The notes beneath the pieces are model-generated. The model searched no databases. It had not been told where the DNA came from and saw nothing but the letters and a program-made list of their open reading frames with translations. A stretch of DNA of 64,000 nt from Stomoxys calcitrans. Its lineage: Eukaryota; Arthropoda; Insecta; Diptera; Muscidae. Each line of letters opens with the position of its first letter. Within the stretch, counting starts at the first letter, position 1. Below, in pieces: positions 21,421 through 32,689 of this stretch. The stretch is taken from positions 39,330,354 through 39,394,353 of the forward strand of contig NC_081554.1 in the NCBI RefSeq assembly GCF_963082655.1, given 5' to 3'. Both the position numbers and the translations under genes were made by a program.

Positions 21421-23400
21421 CTTGGCCATTAAACAAATACAGATTTGAGCCCCTTTTTGCCATAATCCACAAATATGTCCAGTTTTGAGGGGTGCGCAGG
21501 GTGGGGCGGCCACCCACGTACTTACAAACAAACAACAAATTTCGCCCACGAACATTCCACTAAGGAAAAGGTGCAAACTTCTCACATATCAATGAGTGCA
21601 GCGGGTTCAAGTTTTAAGCTCAATGATAAGGGGCTACCTTTTTATAGCCGAGTCTTAACGGCGTGCCACAGTGCGACACCTCTTTGGAGAGAAGTTTTAC
21701 ATGGCATAGTATCTCACAAATGTTGCCAGCATTAGCCCGTACTTAGCCCTGAAAAAATATCAGCATCGTGCTCTACTCTCAAATTTCTTTAATTTGAGCC
21801 CCAATTGCCATTGGTTTGGGGGGAGTTTATGGCTTGGCACGATCCCCAAACATTTGGCCTCAAACTTGGATATCAAATTCGTTTTCTACTATCAAATACC
21901 TATTATTTATCGCCATAGAGGCGGATTCTGAAGTAATATCAGCATCGTGCTAGAGCACGATTTTGTTTGAGCCCCATAATGTCAAGCATTTTGATGGAGG
22001 CTATCAAGATATTCTGGGCTAGGCGGACTTCATCAGATTCACACTAATTAATTTTTTGTATTGATTATCTACATCCAAAATCATATTTCAAAGCGACCAC
22101 TTGGGATACCACATTCTTAAAAATCCGCAGGTCCTCCTGTGTCCATCTCAATGTGAGGGTAAAAAGTGTACTCTACTACCAAAAACCTTTTATTTCTGTC
22201 CCATTCTATTCTGATCGGCCTTCATATATTATTTCACATCATTCATATATTATTTTTAATTCCTTTCTTTTTTGGTTAGGGTAGAGGAGGGGGATTGCCC
22301 TCTGACACGTCCTTTCATTTGAGTACAATATGTTCTCGGTCTTCCTACATGACAGTTTGCCGTTGCATTTATTCGGAGGAGATGGTCGCTTCCCCCGACG
22401 CTAAGAACCAAACGACAATTTATTTGAGTCTTTTATTGTCGCGATCTACTGTCCTGCGGAACGGTAGGACATGGCCCAGATACTTGAATCCTTATACCAA
22501 CATTAGATTCGAAATATACTGTCATATACCTTTCTTTTAATTTACATATTATCCCGATTGAACTATTGAAGGGTATTTAGTGGGTGGGCCGGTCCCACAC
22601 TCTGTCCTATTTGTGCAGCCCAGATTCGTAGTCAAGTCTCAAAGACTTGTCATTCGATACCCATTTTGTGACGTTGGACATTTATGTCCGTTTTGGGGCT
22701 TTTTTGGATTGGGGAGGCCCCCTAGACATCTTGGACAAAATTCGTATAACAAATGTGTACTCAGCTTCCAAGTATCTTTCGTTTGATACCCATACTGTCC
22801 CAATCGGTAAATTTGTCCTGCGGGGAGGTTTTGGGCGGTGGGGTGGGCCCTCAGACAAAAAAATAATTTTTTGTCTCAGATTGGTATTCTACTTATGAAT
22901 ACCTTTAATTTGATACCCATATTGCCCAAAGCGGTGAAAAAGTCCTGTTGTGGGGTTTTTTGGGGGCTGGGGAACCCCCCCCCCAAACACTTAGGGTAAA
23001 ATTTTTACACCTAATTCGTACTCTACTCTTTAGTACCTATCGTTTGATACCCATATTGTCCCAATCGGTAAACATGTCCGTTCGGGGGGATTTTGGGATG
23101 GGGCGTCCCCCCGGTTATTTGACCCCAAAATTTTATACCAATTTCGTGGTTTTGGGATACCATAAGGTGGCATACAAAATTTCGCTTAAATCGGTGCACC
23201 CATCTTCGAGATCTAGCGTTTTTAGGGTAAGGGGGAGGGTCCGCCCCCCCTTCGGATATCAAAAAATTTAGTACCCTATTTTCAGCGGGGACTCAAACTC
23301 TTCCATCTGTGAAAATTTCATGAAATTTTTGAGTTTATACGGAACAGACAAACTAACTTACAAACAAACAAATAAACAAACAAAGCGCAACAATTTAATT
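21420..23400 (-). repeat. Family B G-rich modular repeat with nested SINE
   Basis: On this strand the phrase 'gatacccatattgtcccaa' (the complement of the family B core) recurs near 22660, 22790, 22915 and 23047, separated by G-rich blocks such as 'ttttgggatggggcg'. A SINE is inserted at 21537-21734. The right end has 'aacaaacaaataaacaaaca', corresponding to the (GTTT)n end of the copy at 2003. Confidence 0.6.
21537..21734 (-). mobile_element. tRNA-derived SINE, body only
   Basis: Reverse complement of the SINE body: 'acgaacattccactaagg', 'caaacttctcacatatcaat', 'gcgacacctctttggagag'. The tRNA-like head is missing, so it is a 5'-truncated copy, inserted in family B repeat. Confidence 0.75.
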
Positions 23401-24110
23401 TTTGTATAATAGATTCCGGATTTGATTTCTTGAACCCCTGCAATCCACAATTTTTATCCGATTTCTGAAATTTCGCACATAGTGTTCCGTTATGACTTCC
23501 AACAACTTTACAAAATACGGTCCGAATGGATCAAGAACCGATTGGACCGTACTTAGTACGGGAGATGTAAACCGATCGTCCGATTTGACTTCTTGAGCCC
23601 TTACAAGCCGCAATTTTTATCCGATTTGGCTGAAATTTCGCACATAATGTTCCATTATGACTTCCAACAACTGTACAAAGTATGGTCCAAATCGATCAAG
23701 CACTTGATATAGCTCCCATGTTAACCGATCTCCTGATTTGACTTCTTTAGCACTTACAAGACTCAGTTTTTGCCCGATTTGGCTGAAATTTTGCATGTGT
23801 TTCTTCCAACAAAAGTGCGGTCCAAATCAGTCTATAACCTGATATAGCTCTCATATAAACCTGTCTCTCGATCACCCTTGTTCGATTCCTAGAAGCTTTA
23901 ATTTTTGCTGGTTTGTCAGAAGTTTGGTATGTAAAATAAAATTATGTCCTTCAACTATATTTATTTTGTACAAATTTTTAGCTGAATCCATGGTGGTGGG
24001 TTCTAAGTCCCGGTCCGGAACTTAGCACGCTTTTACTTGTTTTCCTTTATCCTTTGTTTGCGGGTATATAAGATTCGGCGAAGCCGAACTTAGCACGCTT
24101 TTACTTGTTT
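23400..24110 (+). mobile_element. HINE-A 3' parts, two adjacent ends
   Basis: Modules from 23400 run to a first end at about 24042 ('ggaacttagcacgcttttac', hairpin decayed). A second short end follows at 24061-24110 ('gcgggtatataagattcggc', 'gaagccgaacttagcacgc'). Two successive 3' ends mean two insertions or an internal duplication. Confidence 0.55.
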
Positions 24111-24187
24111 CGGATGTTTTCGACAGGATTCGAGTCCAGATATTCACCATCATAGGCGAACATGCTATTCTCTGCGCTATGGTGGCC
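24111..24187 (-). mobile_element. tRNA-derived SINE, head fragment
   Basis: Reverse complement of the SINE head: 'ggccaccatagcgcagaga' and a B-box-like 'ggactcgaatcctg'. Only the 5' tRNA-like part remains, between two HINE-A segments. Confidence 0.65.
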
Positions 24188-24204
24188 TTGGTGATCTGGG
24201 ATCC

Positions 24205-24842
24205 TAGCAAATATTTATATTCTTAATCGTCTCGACATTCTGAGTCGATCTACTCATGTCCGTCTGTGGGATAGCGATAGCGGTCGATTAGGTGAACTAT
24301 CCACTTTAAATATTCCACACATATATACTTCCTATTTAGGTTCATCGTTGGGGATTGCAACTGGGCAACATTAGTTCAGATTTGCATATAGCCTCCTTAT
24401 TAACCGATCCATGGATATGACTTCTATAGTCCATAGAGTGTGCAATTTTAATTCGATTTGGCTGAAATGTCGCACAATGACTTGTACTTTGATCTTCACC
24501 AATAGAGATAAGTATGGTCGGTTCGTAACGTGATATACAATACCTCTAATAGGAAACGATCTCCCATATGTACTTCTTGAACCCCAAGAATGCCCCATTC
24601 TTGCCTGATTTGTTTAAACTTTTGGACATTGACTTCAACAATGACCTCAAACATTCGGGCCAAGTATAGTCAACATCGGTTCATAACCTATAACCTATTT
24701 CTCGATTTGACTTTTGAGTTATTACTACAGCAAGTCTTACCTTTTTATTGCCTATCTATCTTCATGCAAAAATCTTGACAAGTGCGATCCCTGCTGGAGG
24801 GTATATAAGATTCGACCCCGCCGAACTTAGCACGTTTTCACT
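24205..24842 (+). mobile_element. HINE-A copy, degenerate
   Basis: It lacks the opening but has 'atttatattcttaatcgtct', modules, and the end 'ggtggagggt'-like 'ctggagggtatataagatt' followed by a decayed hairpin and 'aacttagcacgttttcacttg'. Confidence 0.55.
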
Positions 24843-25270
24843 TGCCATTTTTCTTCTATAACATAGTCTTATAACTAGTTTAGAAACCACCTCTTTCTGG
24901 AGATTCCCATATTATTGTCAACTTGTCTTTACCGCAATTTCTAGTTCTTTAATAGAATCTACTTTTTTCAAGGCAAGTAGCATCATTCGATTTAAACTTA
25001 ATCAAAGTCTTTAATGCTTTCTTTGCTTTAGCAAAATCATTGGTTATTCAACATAACTGGATTCAATCCAAATAAATCGCATAATTCAAACAAAACAATA
25101 AAAAATTTATTTCTAAGCTACTTAAGTGACATTTAAAGTAAATATTTCAAAGTTTCACATACGTTACATAAAAATATTATAAAAATTAGAAGTAATGTCA
25201 TAGAACCCAGAATGTTTGCCAAAAGCCTCGCTCGATGAACCAGTGTTACTTTAAGATGTTTCGTAGTATT
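24843..25270. other. AT-rich stretch, nothing recognised
   Basis: No frame above about 60 codons, no shared repeat and no RNA gene seen. Confidence 0.5.
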
Positions 25271-25498
25271 GCAAATTTTGCCCATAAACATTCCGCTAAG
25301 GAACAAGGGCAAACTTTTCAAATATCAATGAGTGCAGTCCTATTCAAGGCTTGAACCCAATGATAAGCGGCCTCCTTTTTATAACCGAGTCCGACCGATG
25401 TTCCGCAGTACGATACCTCTTTGGAGAGAAGTTCTTACATAGCATTGTACCTCAAAATGTTGCCAGCATTAGGAGGAGAAAACCACCGCTGAAAATTT
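25271..25498 (-). mobile_element. tRNA-derived SINE, head cut off by HINE-A
   Basis: The SINE body ('cccataaacattccgctaagg' type) runs on the minus strand up to 'accgctgaaaatttg', where HINE-A copy 25500 begins. The HINE-A insertion therefore postdates this SINE. No tRNA-like head is left on this side. Confidence 0.7.
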
Positions 25499-25499
25499 G

Positions 25500-27620
25500 T
25501 ATACCCTCCACCATAGGATGGGGGTATACTAATTTCGTCATTCTGTTTGTAACACCTCGAAATATGCGTCTAAGACCCCATAACGTATACATATTCTTGA
25601 TCGTCATGTCATTTTAAGTCGATCTAGCCATGTCCGTCCGTCTATCCGTCCGTCTATCCGTCCGTCTGTCTGTCCGTCCGTCCGTCCATCTGTCTGTCGA
25701 AAGCATGCTAACTTTCGAAGGAGTACAGCTAGCCGCTTGAAATTTTGCACAAATACTTTTTATTAGTGTAGGTCGGTTGGTATTGTAAATGGGCCAAATC
25801 GGTCCATGGTTTGATATAGCTGCCATATAAACCGATCTTGGGTCTTGACTTCTTGAGCCTCTAGAGGGCGCAATTCTCGTCCGATTTTATTGAAATTTTC
25901 CATGTAGTGTTTTATTATCACTTCCAACAACTACGCTAAGTATGGTTGACGTCGGTCCATGTTTTGATATAGCTGGCATATAAACCGATCTTGGGTCTTG
26001 ACTTCTTGAGCCTCTTGAGGGCGCAATTCTCGTCCGTTTTTTTTTTTTTGAAATTTTGCACGTAGTGTTTCGGTATCACTTCCAACAACTACGCTAAGTA
26101 TAGTTTACGTCGGTCCATGTTTTGATATAGCTGCCATATAAACCGATCTTGGGTCTTGACTTCTTGAGCCTCTAGAGGGCGCAATTCTCATCCGATTTGA
26201 CTGAAATTTTGCACGTAGTCTTTTGGTGTCACTTCCAACAACTGTGTTAAGTATGATACAAATTGGTTCATAATATAGTATAGCTGTTATATAAACCGAT
26301 CTTGGATCTTGACTTCTTGAGCCCATAGAGCGCGAATTCCCATTCGATTTAGCTGAAATTTTGCATAACGTGTTTCGTTATGATGAAACACCTACCCATA
26401 CTCCGCAACGACGGTGCTGAGTATGGTTGAAATCGGTCCATAACCTGATAGAGCTTCCCTATAAATTGATCTAGGGTCTTGACATTCTGAGCCACTAGGG
26501 GGCGCAATTTTTATCCGATTTAGCTGACATTTTGCATGACGTGTTTCATTATGACTTCCAACGACGGTGCTAAGTATGGTTTGAATTAGTCCATAACCTG
26601 ACGTAGCTGCAATCTAAACCGATCTTGAATCTTGACTTCTTGAGCCACTGGAGGGCGTTATTCTTATCCGATTTGTCTGAAATTTTGCATGACGTATATT
26701 GTTATGACTTCCATTGACGATGGTACCTATGGTTGAAATCGGTCCATAATTTGATATAGTTGCCATATAAACCAATCTTGAATTCTTAAGCCACTGGAGG
26801 GCATAATTCTTATCCGATTTAGCTGAAATTTTATTTCATTAGGACTTCCAACGACGGTGCTAAGTATGGTTCAAATGGGTCCTTAACCTGACATAGGTGC
26901 CATATAAACCGATCTTGGGTCTTGACTTCTTCAGCCTCTAGAGGGCGCAATTCTTATCCGATTTGTCTGCCATGTCTTGTTTTGACTTCCAACGACGGTG
27001 CTAAATATGGTTGAAATCGGTGCATAACCTGATAGAGCTGCCCTGTGAACTGATCTGGGGTCTTGACTTTCTGAGCCGCTAGAGGGCGCAATTCTTATCC
27101 AAGTTGGCTGAAATTTTGCAAAACGTGTTTTGTTATGACTTCCAACAACTGTGCCAAATATGGTTCAAATTGGTATTTAACCTGACATAGTTGCCATATA
27201 AACCAATCTGTGATCTTGACTTCTTCAGCCTCTAGAGGGCTAAATTTTTTTCGGATTTGGCTAAAATTTTGTACAACGGCTTCTCCCATGACCTTCAACA
27301 TACATGTCAAATATAGGCTAAATCGGTAACATCTCCCCTATAAACCAATCTCCCCTATTTTACTCCTTGAGCCCCTACAGGGAGCAAATTCCTATTTGAT
27401 TTGACGGAAATTTTACACAATTACTTTTTTCATGGTCTCTAACATTCAATTCAATTATGGTCCGAATCGGACCATAACTTCATATAACTCCAATATCAAT
27501 GCAATTCTTTTATCCTTTGTTTGCCTAAAAAGGGATACCGGGAAAAGACTCAACAAATGTGATCCATGGTGGAGGGTATATAAGATTCGACCTGGCCTAA
27601 CTTAGCACGCTTTTACTTGT
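25500..27620 (+). mobile_element. HINE-A copy, longest in window (2.1 kb)
   Basis: It opens with TATACCCTCCACCATAGG. It contains an expanded (YCGT/YTGT)n microsatellite at 25634-25700 and about twelve modules of roughly 150 bp (for example 25847, 26000 and 26158). It ends with ATGGTGGAGGGTATATAAG, a decayed hairpin ('ttcgacctggcctaa') and 'cttagcacgcttttacttgtt'. The length difference from the 1.0 kb copy at 19797 comes from module number. Confidence 0.7.
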
Positions 27621-28077
27621 TGTTAACAATTTCCTATTCGTGCGGACATTATGCAAGGCGTACTCATTCCATTCTATAGTTCATACTGAAATGATTTGCA
27701 GAATTGTTAGCCTTTATTTGCCACCATTCGTGTCTACATGAATTTGGCAAGAGTGAGCAACAACGAATGTTAACACGATCAAATTAAAATCATAGTAGTG
27801 TAAATAATAATAAATTCATTGAGTATAAACGTTGATAATATAATTCAATGAAGAGGTTGATCAATTTCAATTTCAACTCAAAATAAATATATCTAAACAG
27901 AAGCCATTCATAGAAATTATGAAGTTTGAAAAAAAAAAACTTTCAGTATGCTACAGTTTGTCAGAACAAACTGTGCTTATGAAAAATGTTAAGGGGTATA
28001 TCTATCATTTTCCGATTCCAGCAACATTAAGTAAAAATAAAAACCTGTGGTGGCTCAAGACGTTAAGTTGCAAAATG
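27621..28077. other. AT-rich stretch, nothing recognised
   Basis: A 72-codon plus frame beginning at 27919 has no recognisable motif and runs into the adjacent SINE, so it is judged to be chance. Confidence 0.5.
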
Positions 28078-28307
28078 CAAAGTTTGCCCATGAACATTCC
28101 ACTAAGGATCAGGGGCAAACTTCTCACATATCAATGAGTCCAGTCCGATTCAAGTTTTAGATCAATGATAATGGGCCTCCTTTTTAAGGCCGTGCCGGCA
28201 TGCCGTAGGGTGACACCCCTGAAAATTTTTTCTGATGATTTCGCCAGGATTCGAACCTAGCCGTTAGCGTCATAGGCGGACATGCTAACCTCCGCGCTAC
28301 GGTGGCC
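28078..28307 (-). mobile_element. tRNA-derived SINE with head, internally deleted
   Basis: The minus strand begins at 28307 with GGCCACCGTAGCGCGGAGGT (A box) and a B box 'ggttcgaatcctgg' equivalent at about 28249-28262. The body lacks roughly 60-70 bp between 'ttttcaggggtgtc' and the head compared with the copy at 30719. It ends at the 'gcccatgaacattcc' side. Confidence 0.75.
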
Positions 28308-28334
28308 GGTTAAATTGGTGGGATGATTTTTATG

Positions 28335-29075
28335 AGAGATGGGTAGGTTAGGTTAGGTTGGAAAGAGGGTGCGGATATTAATCCGCCCCATGCCACTATG
28401 GACATACACCTAAGCCAGTAATCGGCTTGTTGTACGCTCTAAATACCGAAAAAGTAACTTCGAAAAAGAAAAAAGGAACTCCGTCCTATTTACAAAATCC
28501 TTTATTGTTTTCCAAGCCAAGCCCCAAAGTTGTTTCATGTCTGCTATTGTGACCCCACCTAAGTGCCGGTATCTGTTAGCTGCGAAAGCCGGACAATGAC
28601 ATAGGAAATGCTCCAACGTCAATCCAAGATTGTGCCGTTGTCAGCAGCAGCTCGCACTCGACCTCAAGAGTCGTCACAGGTATCCGATCGGAAACCTCTT
28701 CCATTCCTTCTAGGTTTCCTATCGTCTCCTCGATTGAACCGCGATAGTATAAGTTAATTTTCTTGTCCAAGATCACTCCTAAGTATTTGAACTTGTCAGA
28801 TATCGAGATCGTCCTATTTATGAAGCTTGATGCGTCAAATTGGCCCACCTTCATCTTCCTTGTGAACGGGCATACTCCAGTCTTCTCTAGGTTAACATTG
28901 AGACCCCTATGTGTAGCCCAGTTGTGTGCCATCCGCAAGACCCTTCGGCCCTTCTGCATAGCTGGTTCGGATTCGTTCCACTTTGAAGTATTATAAAATC
29001 GTCTGCATAGCTCGATCTGCATCACTCTGATTCCAATCTGCGGCCCATTGCGGTAGCCCAGAAAAAAGGGAAGAG
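28335..29075 (-). mobile_element. I-like LINE relic, RT thumb joined to 3' end
   Basis: On the minus strand, 29106-28576 encodes RT thumb sequence (MKVGQFDASSFINRTISISD, FKYLGVILDKKINLYY). The element's CCHC-like C-terminus follows at 28622-28410 (TLEHFLCHCPAFAANRYRHL). The RNase H domain expected between them is missing, so there is an internal deletion near 28622. The 3' end carries a (GGTTA)n-like stretch at 28345-28360. The same 3' end is seen at 54670-54925 (+) and 63455-63745 (-). Confidence 0.65.
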
Positions 29076-29079
29076 AAAG

Positions 29080-31560
29080 AAGAAAGGTTATACACGAATG
29101 AAACAAAGACAGGAGGAACGGTGAAGCGAGCGGGGGGGTGTGAAGAAACGCTCATCCCCACGCAAGCACGGATGTACCTACGCCGGAGCTTATGGCACAC
29201 CCCGTCGGAACCATCCTGTTCCTTCAACAAATCTCAGGAGACCTACCAGAGATACGTTTGCAAGTTCACCCAGATCAGAAACGGCTCACCAGAAAGCAGA
29301 GACTATGTCCCTGCAGACCCGGACATGAACACAGCTCGTGCTTAATAGTCTCCTCTTGATCCTCATCGAGGCAACTTCTATAGAAGTCATTGTGGTATTC
29401 CCATGCGCGGCGCCATGCGGTCTATGGCACAGTGTCCGGTTATGACCCCTGTCAAGGAACTCACCGATCTCTTATCGAACGCCATCAACTCTTACCGTCT
29501 TCCTTCGGTCGATGACCAGCCATAGCGCCTTTGCAGTCCGGCAACAATCCAACGAGTCCCACCTTGCCACCGGCGCCGCTCTGACCATTCCTTCTACTGT
29601 GTTCAGTAGCGCGAAAAATGGTACGTAGGCAAGGGCGATGACTGGTCTGCCCGGCCCAGTCAAACTCTTCCTGGCGCACTCTTCCGTAAATTCTGAGTTT
29701 CGAGGACGTTAAATTCCTTACCAGAATTTCTCTTGCGGCCACTGCAATGTCACAGACCTCTGCCTGAAAGATCATACACGCGTCCGGCAGTCTCAGAGAC
29801 ATACTGATATTGAGTGCATTAGAGTAGACCCCTAATCCAGTTCCTGACTCCATCTCGGACCCATCGGTGTAGAACGAGGTCTCATCCTCCTCAAGTACAA
29901 CATTCGCCTTCCATCCCTCTCAGGATATCGAATTGCTAATGCCATCGCTCCAGTCGGCACTGGTGCCAGGTAATCGGAGATCCTTCTTAGTCTACCCTCC
30001 GCATCCATGTCACACAAAATCAAACTGCGGCCGGAGCCATCCTGGCCGGAGCTCAGGATGATGAGCTCCCTCAGCCTAAGCGCGACCCTGGCGTCGCAGT
30101 TCCGAATATATGCCTCAATGGGCTGCATATCCAGCATCGCCCCCAGGCTTTACTGCGGTGCGGATCTCAGTGCCCCCGTGACCCCGGCCCAATCTCTGGG
30201 CCTTCTCGAACTCTCTCGCACGCGTGCTCTTCCCTAAGGCATACCACCATACCAGTGCTACATTTGCCAGTACTGGTCCCATGATGGCCGTATACCTACC
30301 GAACATCCTCCTGTAGAAATAAAAAGCGCACAGTGCCTTACGGCTTCTTTCCTCGGTGTTTCTCTTCCAGGACAATTTCGAACCGAGGACTATGCCTAGG
30401 TACTTCGCCTCCCTCGACAGCCGCAGGGTGACTCCGTCCAGTGACGGGATTGGTACTCCACCCATTTTTAGTAGCCCATCACGAGAACGTCCTCAGTGAC
30501 ACTTCGATGATCTCACTGATCGTAGACACAAACCTGCTTCGGACGTCGTCCGCATAAGCAAAATCTTCGTGCCGTTCCCACCGAGATCCATCAGGATTTC
30601 ATTAGTCACGAGGCTCCATAGAATCGGCGAGAACACTCCTCCTTGGGGCATTCCTCACATCACGCGCCTTCTGACCACACTATCTCCCGGATTCGCATTA
30701 AACTCCTTTTCATGTATGGGAGGCCACCGTGGCGCAGAGGTTAGCATGTCCGCCTACGACGCCGAAAGCATGGGTTCGAATCCTGGCGAGACCATCAGAA
30801 AAATTTTCAGCGGTAGTTTTCCCCTCCTAGTGCATTTGTGAGGCACTATGCCTTGTTATACTTCTCTCTAAAGAGGTGTCGTACTGCGGCACGCCGTTCG
30901 GACTTGGCTATTAAAAAGGAGGCCCCTTATCATTGAGCTTAAAACTTGAATCGGACTGCACTCAATGATATGTGAGAAGTTTTCCCCTGTTCCTTAGTGG
31001 AATGTTCATGGGCAAAATTAGCAATTTTACTTTACTTCACTTTCTCCCTTTTATTTATCTCATGGGACACACAACTTATCCACATGTTCCTTAGCATATG
31101 GTTTATCCAGTCACTAAGGACCAGGTCCTCCCTGTACAGGTCTAAGGATTAGATCAGTGTGTCGGTGCCGCACATTGTTAAAAGCCCCCTCGATGTCAAT
31201 GCATAGCGTCAGGGTATACGTTTTGTCATCGAATGATTCTTCTATTTATGCACAACCTCATGCAGGGCAGTTGCCACCGACTGTCCCTTGATATAGGCAT
31301 GCTGTTTGTATGTGGATGTTCTACTTTTTATCATGGTGTCCACAATACGTTCCAGGCTTTTAGGTCTGTAGACTTTTGGTGTCGCATAACATGGCAAATG
31401 TAAACCGACATGGCCTATTTGCATCTTAAGACGTCGTTAACTGATAATCCGTGTCAACACGATGTCTTGATGTGGATGCAGTACTTCTATGGGATTCCAA
31501 AGAATGAAATTCTTAAGCCTGCAGCACTACCTGATTTAGTTTAACCATCTTCGCCTCTCC
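29080..31560 (-). mobile_element. I-like LINE relic with RT and RNase H, GC-rich
   Basis: From its 5' side, RT fingers (about 31424-31242: RIVDTMIKSRTSTYKQHAYI; motif A LCIDIEGAFNNV near 31190) come first, then a SINE insertion (30719-31022). RT motif B (GMPQGGVLSPILWSLVTNEI near 30650-30600), the catalytic FAYADDV (about 30550), thumb (EAKYLGIVLGSKLSWK, 30465-30115) and RNase H opening (FYTDGSEMESGTGLGVYSN, near 29870) follow. Several stops and frameshifts separate these pieces. The RNase H domain places it in the I superfamily rather than Jockey. Base composition is visibly more GC-rich than the surroundings. Confidence 0.65.
30719..31022 (+). mobile_element. tRNA-derived SINE, best full-length copy
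   Basis: The head (30719-30790) has an A box TGGCGCAGAGG (30730-30740) and a perfect B box GGTTCGAATCC (30773-30783), the internal pol III promoter of a tRNA gene. The tRNA-unrelated body of about 230 bp contains 'gtcgtactgcggcacgccg', 'aaaaaggaggccccttat' and ends near 'tagtggaatgttcatggg'. It is inserted within a LINE whose RT halves lie on either side. Confidence 0.85.
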
Positions 31561-31899
31561 GTGCTTCAGTACAGTTTTTCCGTCTTTCCTTTTTTTAATC
31601 AGCGAGAGGCCAATGCACACACAAAAAACCTTGGAATGCATTTGCAAATGTGTTAGTGTGCCCTTTACAGCATGAAATAAATTAAAAACAACTTCTTTAA
31701 TATGCCCCCAACCATAGATCTCTTAATTGCTTCTTCTTCTTCTTGGTTTCAAATGCTGCCCATACGTAACAATTAGTGAAATGTTCTCTTAATTGCATTG
31801 ACAACAAGGTGACAACATATTTGTTTTGCCTTTGGCACTCTCCCTCCCACTTCATTTACCACTTGTTGCTCGATCTTCTTAGTTTCTCAGAAATTTTTC
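31561..31899. other. Unique AT-rich sequence upstream of a candidate exon
   Basis: No shared repeat or gene. It could contain a promoter for the candidate exon that follows, but I see no clear TATA box or initiator. Confidence 0.4.
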
Positions 31900-32608
31900 A
31901 ACCGGTCGCACGCACAAATAAGCCCTGATAAAAGTTTAAGTTAAAAAGTGTTTAAAACCAGTGAAAAGTATCCAAAAAAGTGAAAAATCAAAAGAAAAGT
32001 GAAGTGCCACCAAAGTGTTCATTAATTTATTACAAAATTCTTTCAAATCCATTGCAATTTGCCAAAATAAAAGAATGTACAAAAAACTTTAATGCCGGGC
32101 TGCGCTGTTCGCGTTTGTTTTTTTTTTTCGATTTTCGTGTGTGTATCCAATTGCTGTGTTGTATTGTTTTTGTGCTTAGAAAGTGAGAGAGTAGATGAGT
32201 TGTTGTACTTAGATTTGTTTTGTTGTTGTTTGTATAAAGCAGTGAAGAATAGCAATCACAAAAATAAATGCACAAATGAGTTGTTGTACTCAGATTTGTT
32301 TGTATTTTTTGTTGTTGTTTATATAAAGTGAAGTGAAGTGAAGAATAGTAATCACAAAAATAAATCCACAAAATATGAAGTGAATGAATGGCACGCTCAG
32401 ATCTTATACCAGCCATAGTTTTTGGCGTTTTCGACGCTTTTATACAACACTCAAAACACCTCCTTTCATTGGGAACGTATTTTTAGTGTTTTGCGGTAAT
32501 AAATGTTCTGCTTTACTAGCAAAAAGTGTTTTAAATCTAGAAATATAAAACAATACAAATCCTTCCTACAGCCATCAATCAACAATTTTGATGTTCGATA
32601 TAAAACAG
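31900..32608 (+). other. Candidate 5' (largely non-coding) exon with strong splice donor
   Basis: The sequence has the style of fly 5' leader exons: many 'gtgaaaagt'/'aaagtgaa' phrases (31950-32010 and 32325-32345) and several short upstream frames. It ends in ACAG|GTACGTTT, a near-perfect splice donor at 32608/32609. A short frame from 32387 (MARSDLIPAIVFGVF) stops within the exon. A frame from 32503 (MFCFTSKKCFKSRN) stays open to the donor and could be a coding start. If the exon is real, the 29-bp satellite lies in its first intron. No partner exon is visible, so this is a hypothesis. Confidence 0.35.
32197..32372 (+). repeat. Imperfect tandem duplication of about 85-90 bp in the candidate exon
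   Basis: The phrases 'tgagttgttgtact', 'cagatttgttt' or 'tagatttgttt', and 'caatcacaaaaataaat' occur in the same order twice (about 32193-32272 and 32277-32368). The second copy has an extra 'gtgaagtgaagtgaag' microsatellite. Confidence 0.65.
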
Positions 32609-32689
32609 GTACGTTTATTAAGTTAAGGCTTCTGTTAATATCAGAAATTGGGGTAATTGTAAACATTTTCTCAAGACAGAATTTCATTA

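Noticed and set aside
30719..30790. A true tRNA gene
   Set aside because: A and B boxes are present, but the sequence continues into the SINE body found in many copies, and the acceptor-stem ends do not pair.
32030..32416. 128-codon minus frame over the candidate leader exon
   Set aside because: It is low-complexity and repeats itself because of the local tandem duplication. The plus-strand splice donor is the stronger signal.
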